From assembly GCF_905163445.1 (NCBI RefSeq), contig NC_053182.1, positions 620,001-684,000 on the forward strand: a stretch of 64,000 nt of DNA, given 5' to 3'. How positions within the stretch are numbered: the first letter of the stretch is position 1; each line of letters starts with the position of its first letter. Of this stretch, positions 10,171-20,831 are shown piece after piece. A program made the translations under genes and the position numbers. The notes beneath the pieces were generated by a model. The model did not search any database and was not told the origin of the DNA. It worked only from the letters and a program-made list of their open reading frames with translations. Source of the stretch: Pararge aegeria (taxonomy: Eukaryota; Arthropoda; Insecta; Lepidoptera; Nymphalidae).

Positions 10171-11530
10171 GATAAATATGGGAGAAAACTCCAATACCGG
10201 ACTGAGGCGGGAATTCATTTAATCTGCTATCGATTTGACTTATATGCAAAAATCCCCCGATTTAGTATTAATGAAGCCAAAAAGTTTATTTATTCAACCA
10301 GTGTAGACACAGCCTTGCTATTTGATTGCATTTGTAGTGTGTAGTGTGGTTTAGATTCTAGGAAGGTTAGCAAATTGTTAAAAATTGAGTTTGCTTCTAA
10401 CACAAAATAGACTTCTAATTTTAAACTTCTAAAAGCGATTGAAAAACAATAAAATCGGTAAAACTGTGAGCACACTCAAAATTAAAACCGCAGAATAGCA
10501 GCTGTCAGGGCAATGGCTCTACAATTACTGGAACGATTGCGCTATTGTCTCACGACAACAACGTGGAATCGAAACCTTTTCATTCCCATTAAAAAGAGAA
10601 GCACTTGAAAATATCTTCATTGTAACAAAATAAAAGTTCAGAAGAATTATTGAGTTGAAAGTGTGTGTTGAGCTTGACTTCTTAACTGCTGCTATTACTT
10701 CCAGCCGCATCTCACCGAAAGATAATCGTAATGATAAACTATAACGTTAGCACCTAGCAGATCATATTCACGAAGTCCTGGGATCCATTTACGTTAAGCT
10801 CCGCATACTTGGTGTTGGTAGCAACTACGCCCGCGTTCTTATTTCCTAAATCTCCAGCTGAAGCCATTTGTTTATGCCCATCTCAAGAATACAATCTCTG
10901 TTAGAAATTTCGTCTTAATCGGCTTATCTGATAAGCCGTGCATAGATAACAAAGGCTATCTTTTTAATCCAACCGGTTCGGTTCTTGTTTATTTTACTGA
11001 ATTGGAAAAGTATCCTTTGACCAACTAAAGGGGAATTCTATTTGCTAAATTTCACCAAGATAATGAAGACGAATATAGGCAACGAATAAATAAATAAACG
11101 TACTAACAGAAATAAGAAAATGCTGTTGCACATCTGTTACCAAGGCAGTACGGTATGTCCTCCGTATTGACAATAATCTTCTGGGCATGGAAGTCCTCTC
11201 CCGTTGAGTGCTAGAGAGCTTATGGGCAGGTTAAATTCCAAAGGTACTAAGGCTATACGCTCTTTTAATTCGTCTCTCCTCAGAGAAGTAAAACCTGTAC
11301 TCAAGCCACACTAGTTATTAGGCTTTTCCCAAGCTCAATGTCCTGATGAACACATTACAAAGGACTCAAATTCCAAAAACCTGACGTTGTGTTTAGTCGT
11401 GCCCACCGTTCCACTATAATAAGGTCAACTCAATATAACACTAATCGCCCTTCGGATCACAATAGGCTATAACAGTCCATTGCTGGACTAAAGGTCAATG
11501 TAGTACGTTAATTTGAGAGGTTGGCACGCA
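10171..11530. other. Non-coding stretch with a small palindrome
   Basis: No gene was recognised. cggcttat-ctg-ataagccg at 10920-10938 is an 8-bp-arm palindrome. The 11150-11350 part has mixed composition but no frame or family I can name. Confidence 0.45.
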
Positions 11531-11585
11531 GCCGTTGGGAATCGAACCCGGGACTTTCTGCTTATAACACCACAATTACCAGATA
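11531..11585 (-). mobile_element. SINE-C-like head, inverted
   Basis: Gttgggaatcgaacccggga then ctttctgcttataacaccac is the reverse complement of a tRNA-like head with a gggttcgattcc B box. It abuts a plus-strand SINE-C at 11592, so two heads face away from each other. A similar minus head is seen at 61298-61350. Confidence 0.6.
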
Positions 11586-11591
11586 GGTTTT

Positions 11592-11845
11592 TGACCACCT
11601 CCCTGGCGCAACGGGAAGGCATGAATTTCCTCTTTTCTGGTCTGGTGGGAGGCTTTGGCCGTGGCTTGATACCACCCTACAAAGACGTGCCGCTAAGTGA
11701 TTTAGTGTTCAGGTGCGATGTCTCGTAGAAACCGATTATGGGTATAGCTACCATACCCCCTAACAGGTTAACCCACCACCATCACTTATCACCAGGTGAG
11801 GTTGCAGTCAAGGGCTAACTTTTAGTGAAATAAAAAAAAAAATAG
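11592..11845 (+). mobile_element. SINE-C with 5' internal deletion
   Basis: ccacctccctggcgcaacgg joins directly to aatttcctcttttctggtct, skipping part of the head. The rest is ordered as in the family: gacgtgccgctaagtgattt, aaaccgattatggg, accaggtgaggttgcagtca and agggctaactt, with an A-rich tail (taaaaaaaaaaa). The A tail makes it younger than the 9.9-kb copy. The 71-codon frame at 11513-11728 only crosses it. Confidence 0.88.
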
Positions 11846-12287
11846 CGCAGTGAACACTCAGCTTTACATTCGGAAAGAATTTCGAATGTAAACAAAAAAA
11901 CCAATGGTTTCAATCGAAGCCCAAAGCTCCTGAATTTCGAATGGCGATTGTGTTTCCCAAAAAAAAAATCCACATCCAATATTATGATAGGCATTTTATT
12001 CGGCAAATTTTCCGGAATTTATCAGAGGAGATGTCTGTTCGCGTTGCGCGTCGCTCGTAAAGAGTTAACTCTGTTGATTGGCGCCTGCATGTTTTTGGAG
12101 AAATCTGAAATTATTTTTCAATTCTGCCCGGGGGAATCTGTTTATAAACTACTGACGAGCAAAAACTGTTTTTTTTATTGCATTAATTAACGCATATGAC
12201 CCACTTGATGGTATAAACCTCTACCTATAAATAAGGCAACCCTTTTTAGGACATGCAAGGATTTAATTAGGTAGGAGCTCAACTTCA
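11846..12287. other. Non-coding stretch
   Basis: The plus frame at 11948-12190 (80 codons) has no domain I know and includes lysine and phenylalanine runs made by A/T tracts. Gacatgcaagg near 12250 hints at an R1 scrap. Confidence 0.4.
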
Positions 12288-12362
12288 CTAATGTTCTCCA
12301 AGGTGCGTGGAGTCCACCAAAAAACCTCTTCGCATTGTGCGAAGAGACCCGTGACGTGATGG
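12288..12362 (+). mobile_element. SINE-A 3' fragment
   Basis: Atgttctccaaggtgcgtgg then agtccacca and gagacccgtgacgtgat matches the SINE-A body at 33965-34075 and, reversed, 43171-43300. The part 12326-12346 folds as ctcttcgca-ttg-tgcgaagag. Confidence 0.7.
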
Positions 12363-12789
12363 TTTGTATTTATCATAGATATATACCAACAGAATATGTT
12401 CTTCTTTTTGCCCTTACACTACGTTATTTGGGATTGACACAAAATGTCGTATTCCAACTTTAAGACTACTTTTTTTGTTTAAGGATATTTTTGACTACCG
12501 AACGTCTACCTGGCGTCCTTTAGAATACTTTGTTGGTGAAATAAGGGCGTCTTTAAAGGCGGTTAAGTTGTTATCAGCCCATGTCAATATCTTCGGGGGC
12601 ATACGCATGACGATTTTATTGCGATCAAATTAAACTTTAAAAACCACGAGTATAACTTTCACCACAGCCCTGCTAGCCTATGTTTTTTTTACATAGGTAT
12701 ATAAGTTTTATATGGTATCATAAAGTGATATTAAATTAACGAAAAAAATTCTTATTTCAAATGTAAGCATATGTAAATATGAAATTTTA
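12363..12789. other. Non-coding stretch
   Basis: No gene or shared repeat was found. Confidence 0.4.
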
Positions 12790-12938
12790 TTTATTAAACT
12801 CTTTATTTGTATACCACAACATTAACATATTTAAAATATAACAAAAACAGAAACATATCGAAAGAAGTAGTAATACAAAAGGCGGCCCTTTCGCTTAATA
12901 GCGATCTCTGCCAGGCAACCTTAGAATTAGGAAAAAAA
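12790..12938 (-). mobile_element. LINE-3 3' UTR
   Basis: On the minus strand ggttgcctggcagagatcgc, attaagcgaaagggccgcct and a final aataaagagttta reproduce the tail seen at 9115-9253. It carries no coding sequence. Confidence 0.78.
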
Positions 12939-13805
12939 AAAGAAGAGGAGAACAGACTGCTGGTGGTATAAATGTTAAAATACATACATGCGAATAACTA
13001 CATGCTAATACATAAACTAGTTTTACTATTTGTTTCCCTTTATTCTTTGCTTCATTTAAAAAAGTAATAAAACACTTAAAACATAACATAATATATGAAA
13101 CCTGTTGTTATGTGATACCTACATGGTGTAAAAGCCGCAACCAAATTGGCGCTACTGTGAAGAAGAGTTTCTGAGGAAGAATCCCTAGCCCTATGTAATT
13201 AAGACTTAACTACGATCTGAGGAAAAAACGTGCATTCACTTGTTCATGTTCAGTTTATTAATATGATGACAGTTCACAGTACAATATGTTGTCGTCATAA
13301 TATTGTGACAATAGCACTTGTCAAATAAAATGACGTAATAAGCCCGTTCAAAGTATTAAGCCTCGTCAACGGATTCAGGTCAAAAACATTTATTTTACGT
13401 CGATCGCACGACTTTATTATGTGATAGCCGTTTAATCAGCCTGTTTATATTGATATCTGATATTAAAGGGTGAAAATTGATTTTGATTACAGCTTGTATA
13501 ATTTAAATAATAGTATTTAAAACAACAATTCTTTACTTGGTTTATTGCTCATTTTGTTGTTATTATTCTCTGTGGTGAACAGTAAAAGGGGATTGTATTC
13601 ATTGGTTCTTTCATTCCAGATGAATCATTGAATACAATACGTAATGTAAAAGTTAGATGACGTATAAATGCTCAATTTATAAATGTATAATTTCAAAGTT
13701 CTACGAGCGGCGTATTTACGAGTATATATACAACGTACACGTTTCTCTCGTGGTGGAAGTTTATTGTAATTTGTGTTACTTACTAAAATATAACTTCACC
13801 ATCTG
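12939..13805. other. Non-coding stretch
   Basis: No gene seen. The part 13256-13310 contains an imperfect inverted repeat (aatatgatgac...gtcgtcataatatt). Confidence 0.4.
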
Positions 13806-13917
13806 TAGCCGATTGAAGTGACTGCTGGTCACAGGCCTCCTCTCACATAAGAGATACGGTAGAGCATATACACCCTACGCTAATCAAATGACGGTTGGTG
13901 GGCTAAACATAATATAA
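13806..13917 (-). mobile_element. LINE-4 3' tail
   Basis: Reversed, this gives agcccaccaaccgtcatttg, tatgctctaccgtatctctt, atgtgagaggaggcctgtga then ccagcagtcacttc. The same order is on the plus strand at 16734-16855. This is the 3' end of a non-LTR element, with no coding part. Confidence 0.7.
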
Positions 13918-14320
13918 CTTTTGAAAACTTGACACTTATAAAAATAAATACAGTCAAATACAGTCTGGCGCCTTTATTCAACCGTCATTAGTACCCATGC
14001 TGGTTAACGTATGATAAACTTAGAAAAACATTGCTGAAAATGCAATGTAAATGCCAATTTGATTCCACGTATCAGTCATGAATGGGTGTTTTTCAGTTAT
14101 ATCATGGCAGAATGACGTAGCTATTACGATGTTATTGATTTTATAACTAGGTAAAACTTTTGGAAGTTAGGACTGCGATGAAACATCGTTGGTAAGCATG
14201 TTTAAGGACGGATAACGAGGTCTTTCCTAGGTTCAGGATTCCCGGGTTCTCAAACTGTTAGGTTTATTTTATAGGTATTGCCTCGGAACAGCAAACCGCT
14301 TGGTAGCAAGTCTTTGCCGG
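13918..14320. other. Non-coding stretch
   Basis: No gene or clear repeat seen. Confidence 0.4.
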
Positions 14321-14375
14321 CAAGATGGTAACCAGCCTCACGCCAGATCAGACTAGGGAAAATTCCCCGACCGGG
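14321..14375 (-). mobile_element. Degraded SINE-C scrap
   Basis: Ggtaaccagcctcacgccag then atcagactagggaaaatt reads, reversed, as the aattttct...ctggtctg...gaggct...gttacc part of SINE-C. It is short and diverged. Confidence 0.4.
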
Positions 14376-14380
14376 GTATA

Positions 14381-14550
14381 TTATAAGAAATAAGCTTAAT
14401 TTGCTATACTCCGCGAAAACCAGGGGAATCGGGTGTAATTTATAATTTCTTCAAACCTTATACTACGCACCAAACAGATTTTCGGCAATGGATCCTTACG
14501 CACTTTTCGCTCCGAAACCGGAGCATCATCAGGAGATGTTGACTTTAGAA
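14381..14550 (+). repeat. R3 dispersed repeat, copy 2
   Basis: Partner of 1941-2045: taagcttaatttgctatact, ccgcg and cttatact occur in the same order. It extends farther 3' with tttcgctccgaaaccggagc then atcatcaggagatgttgact, which contains a short ctccga/accggag inverted repeat. The longer copy is better for classification. Confidence 0.55.
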
Positions 14551-14649
14551 TGAATAATTGTTGTCCATGTCGTGGATCGTACTCGGAACTTCCACTCGTT
14601 AAACCTCAAGGTTCATTAATGTGCCAAGGAGGTCCGTACTTAAGAAGAA

Positions 14650-15345
14650 TAAGAAGTAATACTTTATTGCAAACAAACAAAATATGCATAAAATAAAGAA
14701 CAAACGGAAGAACAAGAATTGTAGGCATGCAAAGGCGGCCTTATTGCTGCAAGCAATCTCTAACAAGGAACCTCTGGCAGAAGGAAAAGCTGCAAGAGAG
14801 AGGGATAGTGCAATTATATATGTACATGTATATTCGAAAATAAATATATATACTCGTATATAATTACATAATGAAAGAAGAAAAATACAAATAATTCACA
14901 TTAAGAACGATATTTGTTTTATTTACTTCACTCAAAGACAGATAGTAGTCTTTAAGACGACACTTAAATATGGGAAGGGATTGACTTTTACGGATGTCAG
15001 CAGGCAAATTATTCCAAAGCTCAACAGCCTTAAAAGTGGAAGAGTTACCGAAGAACTTGGTTTTGCAAAATGGGAGTACCAGACGGTTATCGTGCCGAGA
15101 TAGATCGGAGGTCAGTATGTGAAGCAGAATCGGAATTATAGCGAAAACGGTATTTAAGGTACGAGGGTGTAACTGGATTATTTAGGATAGAGTATAAGAG
15201 AGAAGATGAAGTTCACGACGTAATCTGATCGGCAGCCATTAAAGTCTAACCCGGTACTCAGAAATGTATTTACCGTGTGGTCCGCACGTAAGTATTTGTA
15301 TGTGCAGACGATATTAAACTATACTTAAAAGTTTATCTTCATTCA
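14650..15345 (-). pseudogene. LINE-3 reverse-transcriptase C-terminus and 3' UTR
   Basis: On the minus strand the frame reads CGPHGKYISEYRVRL, a stop, WLPIRLRRELHLLSYTL, then later RHDNRLVLPFCKTKFFG, NSSTFKAVELWNNLPADIRK and SQSLPIFKCRLKDYYLS. This is the C-terminal region downstream of the reverse transcriptase fingers/palm in CR1/Jockey-type LINEs; the LWNNLP and FK.RL...YYLS blocks are characteristic. At least two in-frame stops show it is dead. The 3' UTR carries the LINE-3 ggcggcctt stem near 14740 and a tail at about 14650. It is 5'-truncated near 15345, next to another LINE-3 tail. Confidence 0.88.
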
Positions 15346-15364
15346 CCCATTGAATCTCTTATTT

Positions 15365-15500
15365 TATTTAAACATCTTTATTGCGTAATAAAGGAGAAAT
15401 TACAAATATAGTTAAACAAAAAATTAAAAGCAAAAGGCGACCTTATCACTAAAAGTGATCTCTGCCAGGTAACCTTACCGATAGTACACAACAAAACATG
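15365..15500 (-). mobile_element. LINE-3 3' UTR, second copy
   Basis: Reversed, ggttacctggcagagatcac, ttttagtgataaggtcgcct and an end with attacgcaataaagatgttt match the LINE-3 tail. It lies immediately upstream (in LINE orientation) of the copy at 14650-15345, so the two are tandem and same-strand. Confidence 0.78.
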
Positions 15501-15614
15501 AGAGACGGGAAATCGCAATTAAAATAAACAATACATAAATTTACACACTTAAGTACATACTACTAATAACTAATATAATAAATTATTAAAAGAGATAAAT
15601 AAAATAAGATATAA

Positions 15615-15615
<1 letters not shown>

Positions 15616-15667
<52 letters not shown>
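15616..15667. repeat. (AT)n microsatellite
   Basis: About 24 uninterrupted AT units after taaataaa. It is the longest simple repeat in the window and likely length-variable. Confidence 0.98.
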
Positions 15668-15670
<3 letters not shown>

Positions 15671-16368
15671 TCTATCTTATTACTGTTCTAGGAATCTTGA
15701 CTTGTTATTACATACGAGACTTGGAAATGTGAAGGTCACTTAACGCAACTTATTCATTAATTCAGTCGACTAGACTCTCGAATAAATATGATCCGTTCAA
15801 TCATTATTATCACTTATTTTTTTCCAGTCGCCACTTTTAGCAATATCATTTTCTTCCCACACAAAATTTTAATGTTATAAAAATATTTTTCTTTCCTATT
15901 CGAGGACATTACCGCTCATCTGACTGAACAAGGGCTACCACAGTTTATCCAACTCATACGCCTGACCAATCACAACGCGATATCGTACCGGAACTTTATT
16001 TCACTTGGCAGGATTTCGTTACGAACCTGGTCCCTGGGCCAAAACTATTCTACTAGACTTGAGCCGATTAAGAATTTCCACATTGTCATGTGCTTATCAA
16101 ATCCCACTGCGGTAAGAAGACCCTTTTTATAGGACAGAGGGTTATGCGTCTTGACATATTACGCTTATCCTATGAGTATTCATAGACATAAATAGATAAA
16201 CTTCTACTCTAATTAAACTGGTTGTCTTACAACAGATTACGAATTTGAGACCTAAAATTAAACTGGGTTTGTCTGTTTAAAAAATCTTATTATTCCGGAG
16301 TGAGAATGTTGTCGTTGTCTCCAAGATTACTTTCAACCGTAAGTCCTTTAATAATACAATAACGTTCA
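15668..16368. other. Non-coding stretch
   Basis: No gene or shared repeat recognised. Confidence 0.4.
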
Positions 16369-16480
16369 AGCCCACCAACCCACAATGAAACAGTATTGTG
16401 GGTCTTCGCTCTGAATCGATTTGTCCTATGAGCGAAGAATGGCAATAAGACATCAATAGGCTGAGTATGGTCAAACGTTC
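16369..16480 (+). mobile_element. LINE-4-like 3' tail
   Basis: Gcccaccaacccacaatgaa then cagtattgtgggtcttcgct, tttgtcctatgagcgaagaa and catcaataggctgagtatgg follow the LINE-4 order. cccacaat...attgtggg folds as an 8-bp stem. Confidence 0.6.
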
Positions 16481-16500
16481 ATCAGTTCTCCGAGCTGTAT

Positions 16501-16665
16501 GACCTTTGCCAATTAAGCTCCGCGACTCGAGCTATATCGGTAACTCTAGTTCTTCTACAATCTCTTCATTTCTGAGTTGACCTCGTAGAGGTAATCCTAG
16601 CATGACCCATCTTCCACTAAGTGACTCTGAGCCTTCTTATGAGGCCCATAGTAAGCGGCCTCGTT
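16501..16665 (-). pseudogene. LINE-1 reverse transcriptase 3' scrap
   Basis: The plus sequence cgcgactcgagctatatcgg ... gtgactctgagccttcttat then gaggcccatagta matches 56990-57140, where the minus strand encodes MGLIRRLRITQRAMVRAMLG. Here the frame is broken. Only the part before the KWQWAG block is present. Confidence 0.75.
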
Positions 16666-16733
16666 TTAGATCCGTAAGGCAACATGCAAAAACTCTTTTT
16701 GGTAATAGTAGATAGTAGAAGTTGAAGCCCGCC

Positions 16734-16855
16734 AACTCGCATTGGTGCAATGTGGTTGGGCTATGCTCTACAACCATCTCTTGTATGAGAGAGGAGGCCC
16801 GTTGTATCCTGAAGCCTGGGATGTTATTAGTATGTGGATGATGATGATCGTAAAA
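16734..16855 (+). mobile_element. LINE-4 3' tail
   Basis: Aagcccgccaactcgcattg, ttgggctatgctctacaacc, atgagagaggaggcccgttg and a final gtggatgatgatga are the family blocks. A sister copy on the other strand is at 13806-13917. The short minus-strand frame over this region is a by-product. Confidence 0.75.
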
Positions 16856-18402
16856 GAAGTATGATTTAAAGTCATATCTGTACAGGATGTGGCACAAAGC
16901 AAATCGCGGACGCGCAATTAATTACCAAGCGAAATCCACCGTCATTAAGCACTTCAGACTGAACTGCGGTGTTTCTTTAACTGGATTATGAATATTAATT
17001 ACCACGCCACCCGCCTAGTCGGAGCGCTGCCCACCTAAATTAGCGAAGTATTTGAACAACATTTTAGTTTTATTGTCACTGATCATGAGATTCTAAGGCT
17101 GATGAAATAGTAATAAATATAACATTAATTCGTTTAAACTTTATCATTTACAATCTATCTAAAACGAAATCCATAAATAATTAAGAATATAAACTAGCCC
17201 CTTTGGATTTTTAAGTTTTAACGCTATTTATATACATTTAAATAGTTTTTTTGTACTACTGCATCTCCGGAACTTTCGATGTAATTTTTTCTATTCGAAT
17301 TAAATGTGATTCTTTCGTTTCGTTTTGTGTGAGTAAAATTAAATAAACGTGTTTCAACTTTTGGGACAAAGCTAATCTTCTGCTTGACATAGGTATTTTC
17401 TAAAAGTTATCACAATTCACAATCTTGTTCCGTATCAAACTGTTCCCTGCAACTCGTTTTACATCATCTTTCCACGAACAAATTTAAAAGCAGGAATACA
17501 CATATGCTACACGGATCTAGAAATCCCACATTACTGCGATTGTATACCCGATCCTACATTCCACTACCAGATCCATTAGACTGGTGCGAAAATTATGAAT
17601 TAATGATGTTCAATTATTATAATAATATTTTTTGCCTCCTATTTCATTGGCCTGTGACCACTATTTTACATTTGAAAAACTTATTGGGGTAAAAATACTT
17701 TAATAAATTATTCACCGGCTCTAGGTTTATCTTCACTTGACGCCCCCTACGCCACGTCTGCGCCACCTCGCGGGCAAACAAAGCAGAGATGCCTCAATTG
17801 TTTGTATTGCCTCTCACAAATATCCGAGGGTGCGGGAATGACGCTCAATCTCGTATAGAATAATCTCGCGTCTATCAATCGTGAATGCTCAGTGATATTC
17901 CGTAATGCTCAGTAATTGAGCGTCTTAATGTACGTAGGTATAATATTCAGATTACACTAATTGATTTTAAGAACGAATAGAAGTAAATATTAATTATATG
18001 GTATCAGCTATACGCATTGTTAGAACTTAGAATTTTAAAATTGGAAACCTGTTGTCATGCGGATCACAGAAAAAAGTTTTTTTATCGAGATATAGTTTGC
18101 GTTTATTACTGAATAATCTTAATAAAAATGTGAAGCTTAATTCAATGCATAGTTAAAGAAAAGCACGATATAATGTAGTGAAGAAAAGAAGTATTGTAAG
18201 TAACAAGAAACATAATTTTGGTTTACACTTGTTTCAGTCTAATTGTGTCATTTTATCAATATAATATGTCCAAGCCTCATAAGATTAAATTACGCAGCAG
18301 CAGACTGAAATATACCTGGAATATCTTTAAATCTTAAAAAAAACTAATCCAAATGAAACCCAGACAAACCGAGAACAGTTTAGTTATCAAGCCAATTTTT
18401 AG
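16856..18402. other. Non-coding stretch
   Basis: No gene or shared repeat found. The region 17735-17840 is GC-richer, without a long frame. aatgctcagt occurs twice at 17884-17918. Confidence 0.45.
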
Positions 18403-18626
18403 CTGAACTCAAATGAATTTTAATCGGAGATATCCCGACTAGTTTTAAGACACACACAGTGTATGTCGTGTCACGAGCCTGCAAGTTCAAGAATTGATTT
18501 CGAAAAGTTTCCCATTCGGGGCTCACATACTGTTTACACTGTACATAGTGTACAGTGATACACTGTGTGTCGTGCTGTGTCGCAAAACGAGTCGGGCAAT
18601 CGCTGACAAAATTCAAGTTAGTTCAG
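18403..18626. mobile_element. Fold-back MITE with long imperfect inverted repeats
   Basis: The two ends are reverse complements over about 60 bp. The left end has ctgaact, tgaatttt, tatcccgact(a)gtttt and gacaca then cacagtgta (to 18463). The right end, reversed, has ctgaact, ttgaatttt, gcccgact(c)gtttt, gacaca and cacacagtgta (from 18559). The 95-bp loop holds a second 9-bp stem (cactgtaca-tag-tgtacagtg, 18537-18557). No transposase is encoded; the 78-codon minus frame is a by-product. Target duplications were not resolved. The class is unknown. Confidence 0.75.
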
Positions 18627-18636
18627 TTATCATTAG

Positions 18637-18880
18637 GAAGTAGCGACCCTGCTTTCTGAGTGCCAAAGCCATGAGTTCGATACCCACAACTTGAAAATGT
18701 TGGTGTCAACAGGATTTTTTTTCAGTGCTGGTTGTTTATATTTCAAGTATTTATATATAAGTTAATTAAAAATATTCAGCAGTCATCTTAGTACAACACA
18801 TAACAAAAGCTACGCTTACTTTCGGGCCAGATGTCGATGTCGGGTGGGTTTTGTCGTAGTATATTTATTTATTATTTATT
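18637..18880 (+). mobile_element. SINE-B lacking its first bases
   Basis: Agtagcgaccctgctttctg, gagttcgatacccacaactt, agcagtcatcttagtacaac, aagctacgcttactttcggg and tcgtagtatatttatttatt give head, body and tail in order. It starts ten bases after the fold-back element, missing the A-box part of the head. Confidence 0.85.
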
Positions 18881-19517
18881 CAAAAATAACGTGAATAATA
18901 GAGATTCAGATTATGTATATCGGTTAAGGTTAAGAAACGAGGATTGCAGACAAATCCATCAACAAAGACTAGCGTGATACCAGATAAACCACTCCATTCA
19001 ACACCCGGGTAATAAATCATCATTTACATATATCACGGCTCAAGAGGCAGACAGTAACGGTTATTGATTACGAGCCAAATACGAGCAGAGTTCGCAAAGA
19101 GCCCTCACGCACGGGCGCGATAGAGCACGGAGGCCCTTGTTCTCGGACACGAGAAGACCCGGCGAGAGTCTGCAATTAGGTCAGTCGTTTACCTTAAGAC
19201 TAACCGCACGTCGAGGTAATAAGGAAGGAAAAAACCAGACAGTTGCACCCACTGCATATTGTCATGAATAACAATATCATTGTTCGTATTACTAGATGTT
19301 GCCAGTTCAAATAAAAAAATAGTTCATAATAATGTTATGAATGCGATTGTATGTTTGTTTTTTTGTCGTTCCTTCAAGCCCAATCGACTTTAGCATTTAC
19401 ATTACTCGATGATAGCAAAATCTACAAGACCGGTGAACAAAGTGTTTTTTCCTTAAGTTTTTCTTTAATGAGTAAGTACGAGTATACGTGTTAAGTAGAG
19501 CTCTTTGGTTCAGATAT
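18881..19517. other. Non-coding stretch with a GC-richer patch
   Basis: 19070-19215 is GC-richer (acgggcgcgatagagcacgg, acccggcgagagtctgc) and non-repetitive within the window. No coding frame is seen. It might be a conserved regulatory element, but nothing here tests that. Confidence 0.4.
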
Positions 19518-19700
19518 CGTCCGGGGAAGTCCTACTGCCATGCAGCTTAGCTGTGTTACGTTCTGTAGGGCGTGGGCGGTTTAATTACAGGCACTTGCGT
19601 CCTAATATAGACACCTCAGGTTGATGAACAGAGAATGCCACTTTGTAGCACGTGTTCATCGCGAAGTGCTGCTTTGTTTATAGAAGGTTCTCCAGTTACC
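19518..19700 (-). repeat. R1 repeat
   Basis: Reversed, it gives gtaactggagaaccttctat, a gcacttcgcgatgaacacgt stretch, tcaacctgaggtgtctata, gcaagtgcctgtaattaaac and gcccacgccctacagaacg. This order is shared with 58735-58995 (plus) and 52510-52755 (minus). Confidence 0.7.
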
Positions 19701-19896
19701 TTAATCCGTTTATTATTATTTTTATTTAAAAATTAAAAAAATACCGTTGCCGTGTTTGTAAAAGCACTTCAGCGATAGCCTGCAGTGCAGAGACGTGGAT
19801 TGGGTTCCCGTGATATTTTTATGTGTTTCTTAATATATCATATAGTATTATACCTATAATTGATCCCTGGCATCTTGTTGGCCGTGGCTAGATATT

Positions 19897-20204
19897 GACG
19901 ACCACCCTGGTGCAACGATAAACGCTGTTAATTTAAGTCGGAGGCCCTGGGTAGGATTTCCTGCAGGGGAAATTTGGGAAATACTATTTTCTTAATTTTC
20001 TCTGGTCTAGTCATAGTTACCATCCTACCGACAAAGACGTGCTGCTACGCTATTTACTGTTTCAGTGCGATGTCGCGTAGAAACCGATAAGGGGTATGAT
20101 TACCATACCTAACCTAACAGGTAAGCCTGCTACCATCTTAGACTGCACTGCATTACCACCAGGTGAGATTGCAGTCAAGGGCTAACTTGTATTGAAAAAA
20201 AAAA
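19897..20204 (+). mobile_element. SINE-C with A tail
   Basis: Accaccctggtgcaacgata, ctttctggtct-like and gacgtgctgctacgctattt, gtcgcgtagaaaccgataag, accaccaggtgagattgcag then tcaagggctaac are in family order. It ends in tattgaaaaaaaaaa. A 5'-truncated second copy follows directly. Confidence 0.88.
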
Positions 20205-20210
20205 TATTAT

Positions 20211-20375
20211 CTTACCGACAAAGCGTGATATAGCGTCCCGGTAGGATATCGCGTACAAACCAATTAGGGGCATTACTGATAACTATAACGCTAATTGGTT
20301 AGCAAGCTACCATCTTAAATGCACCCTCTCTTACTATAAGGTGAGATTGCAGTCAAGGGCTAACTTATAGTGGGA
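20211..20375 (+). mobile_element. SINE-C, 5'-truncated tandem copy
   Basis: Starts inside the unit (accgacaaagcg) right after the A tail of the preceding SINE-C, then atcgcgtacaaaccaatt, ataaggtgagattgcagtca and agggctaac. Head-to-tail pairs like this arise by insertion into an existing A tail or by unequal exchange. Confidence 0.85.
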
Positions 20376-20619
20376 CAGCGGATAGCGGATTCTCACACAT
20401 GTTTGTTTCATTGGGTATACCTGAGTAGGAACATATTTACGTTTTTATTCATTTGTACTTGGTACTAAAGGCAAATTGTAATTCATTAGTTCGTTTGCCA
20501 TAAGTAAGTATCGGTATCGTTTAACTCAGTACATCCACAAGCGTACTTTGAGTCTATAAATATTCACAAAAGAAGCGGAAAAGAAAGGAAAGAACCGTTG
20601 ACCGGACGTGCGGTAAGAC

Positions 20620-20810
20620 GGCAATCCACTTTGATCTTTTTACGCAGTATCGTCTATCAGTGTGATTGACATGCGCCGGCTTGAAGGGAAAATATAGCTT
20701 TCAAGCCTTTATTAAGATTGATGGGCCCCTGCATGCCTCCACAGTCCCCCAGTAGCCATAGATTACTATCGTGGTTGCTTTTAGCGTGTAGTGATGGGTG
20801 TCTATTTCCA
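20620..20810 (+). repeat. R2 repeat, copy 1
   Basis: Shares cactttgatctttt, agtgtgattgacatgcgcc, tggctttcaa-like (agctttcaagcctttattaa), gattgatgggcccc and gcttttagcgtgtagtgatg with 21905-22070, same strand. No coding frame. The family is known to me only as a lepidopteran dispersed repeat. Confidence 0.65.
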
Positions 20811-20831
20811 TATTAGCGCTATTAAAATGGC

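Noticed and set aside
10920..10938. Regulatory palindrome cggcttat-ctg-ataagccg
   Set aside because: 8-bp arms are expected several times by chance in a window of this size.
12326..12346. Terminator or small RNA hairpin ctcttcgca-ttg-tgcgaagag
   Set aside because: It lies within SINE-A where the family already has a partial stem, and eukaryotic context gives no terminator role.
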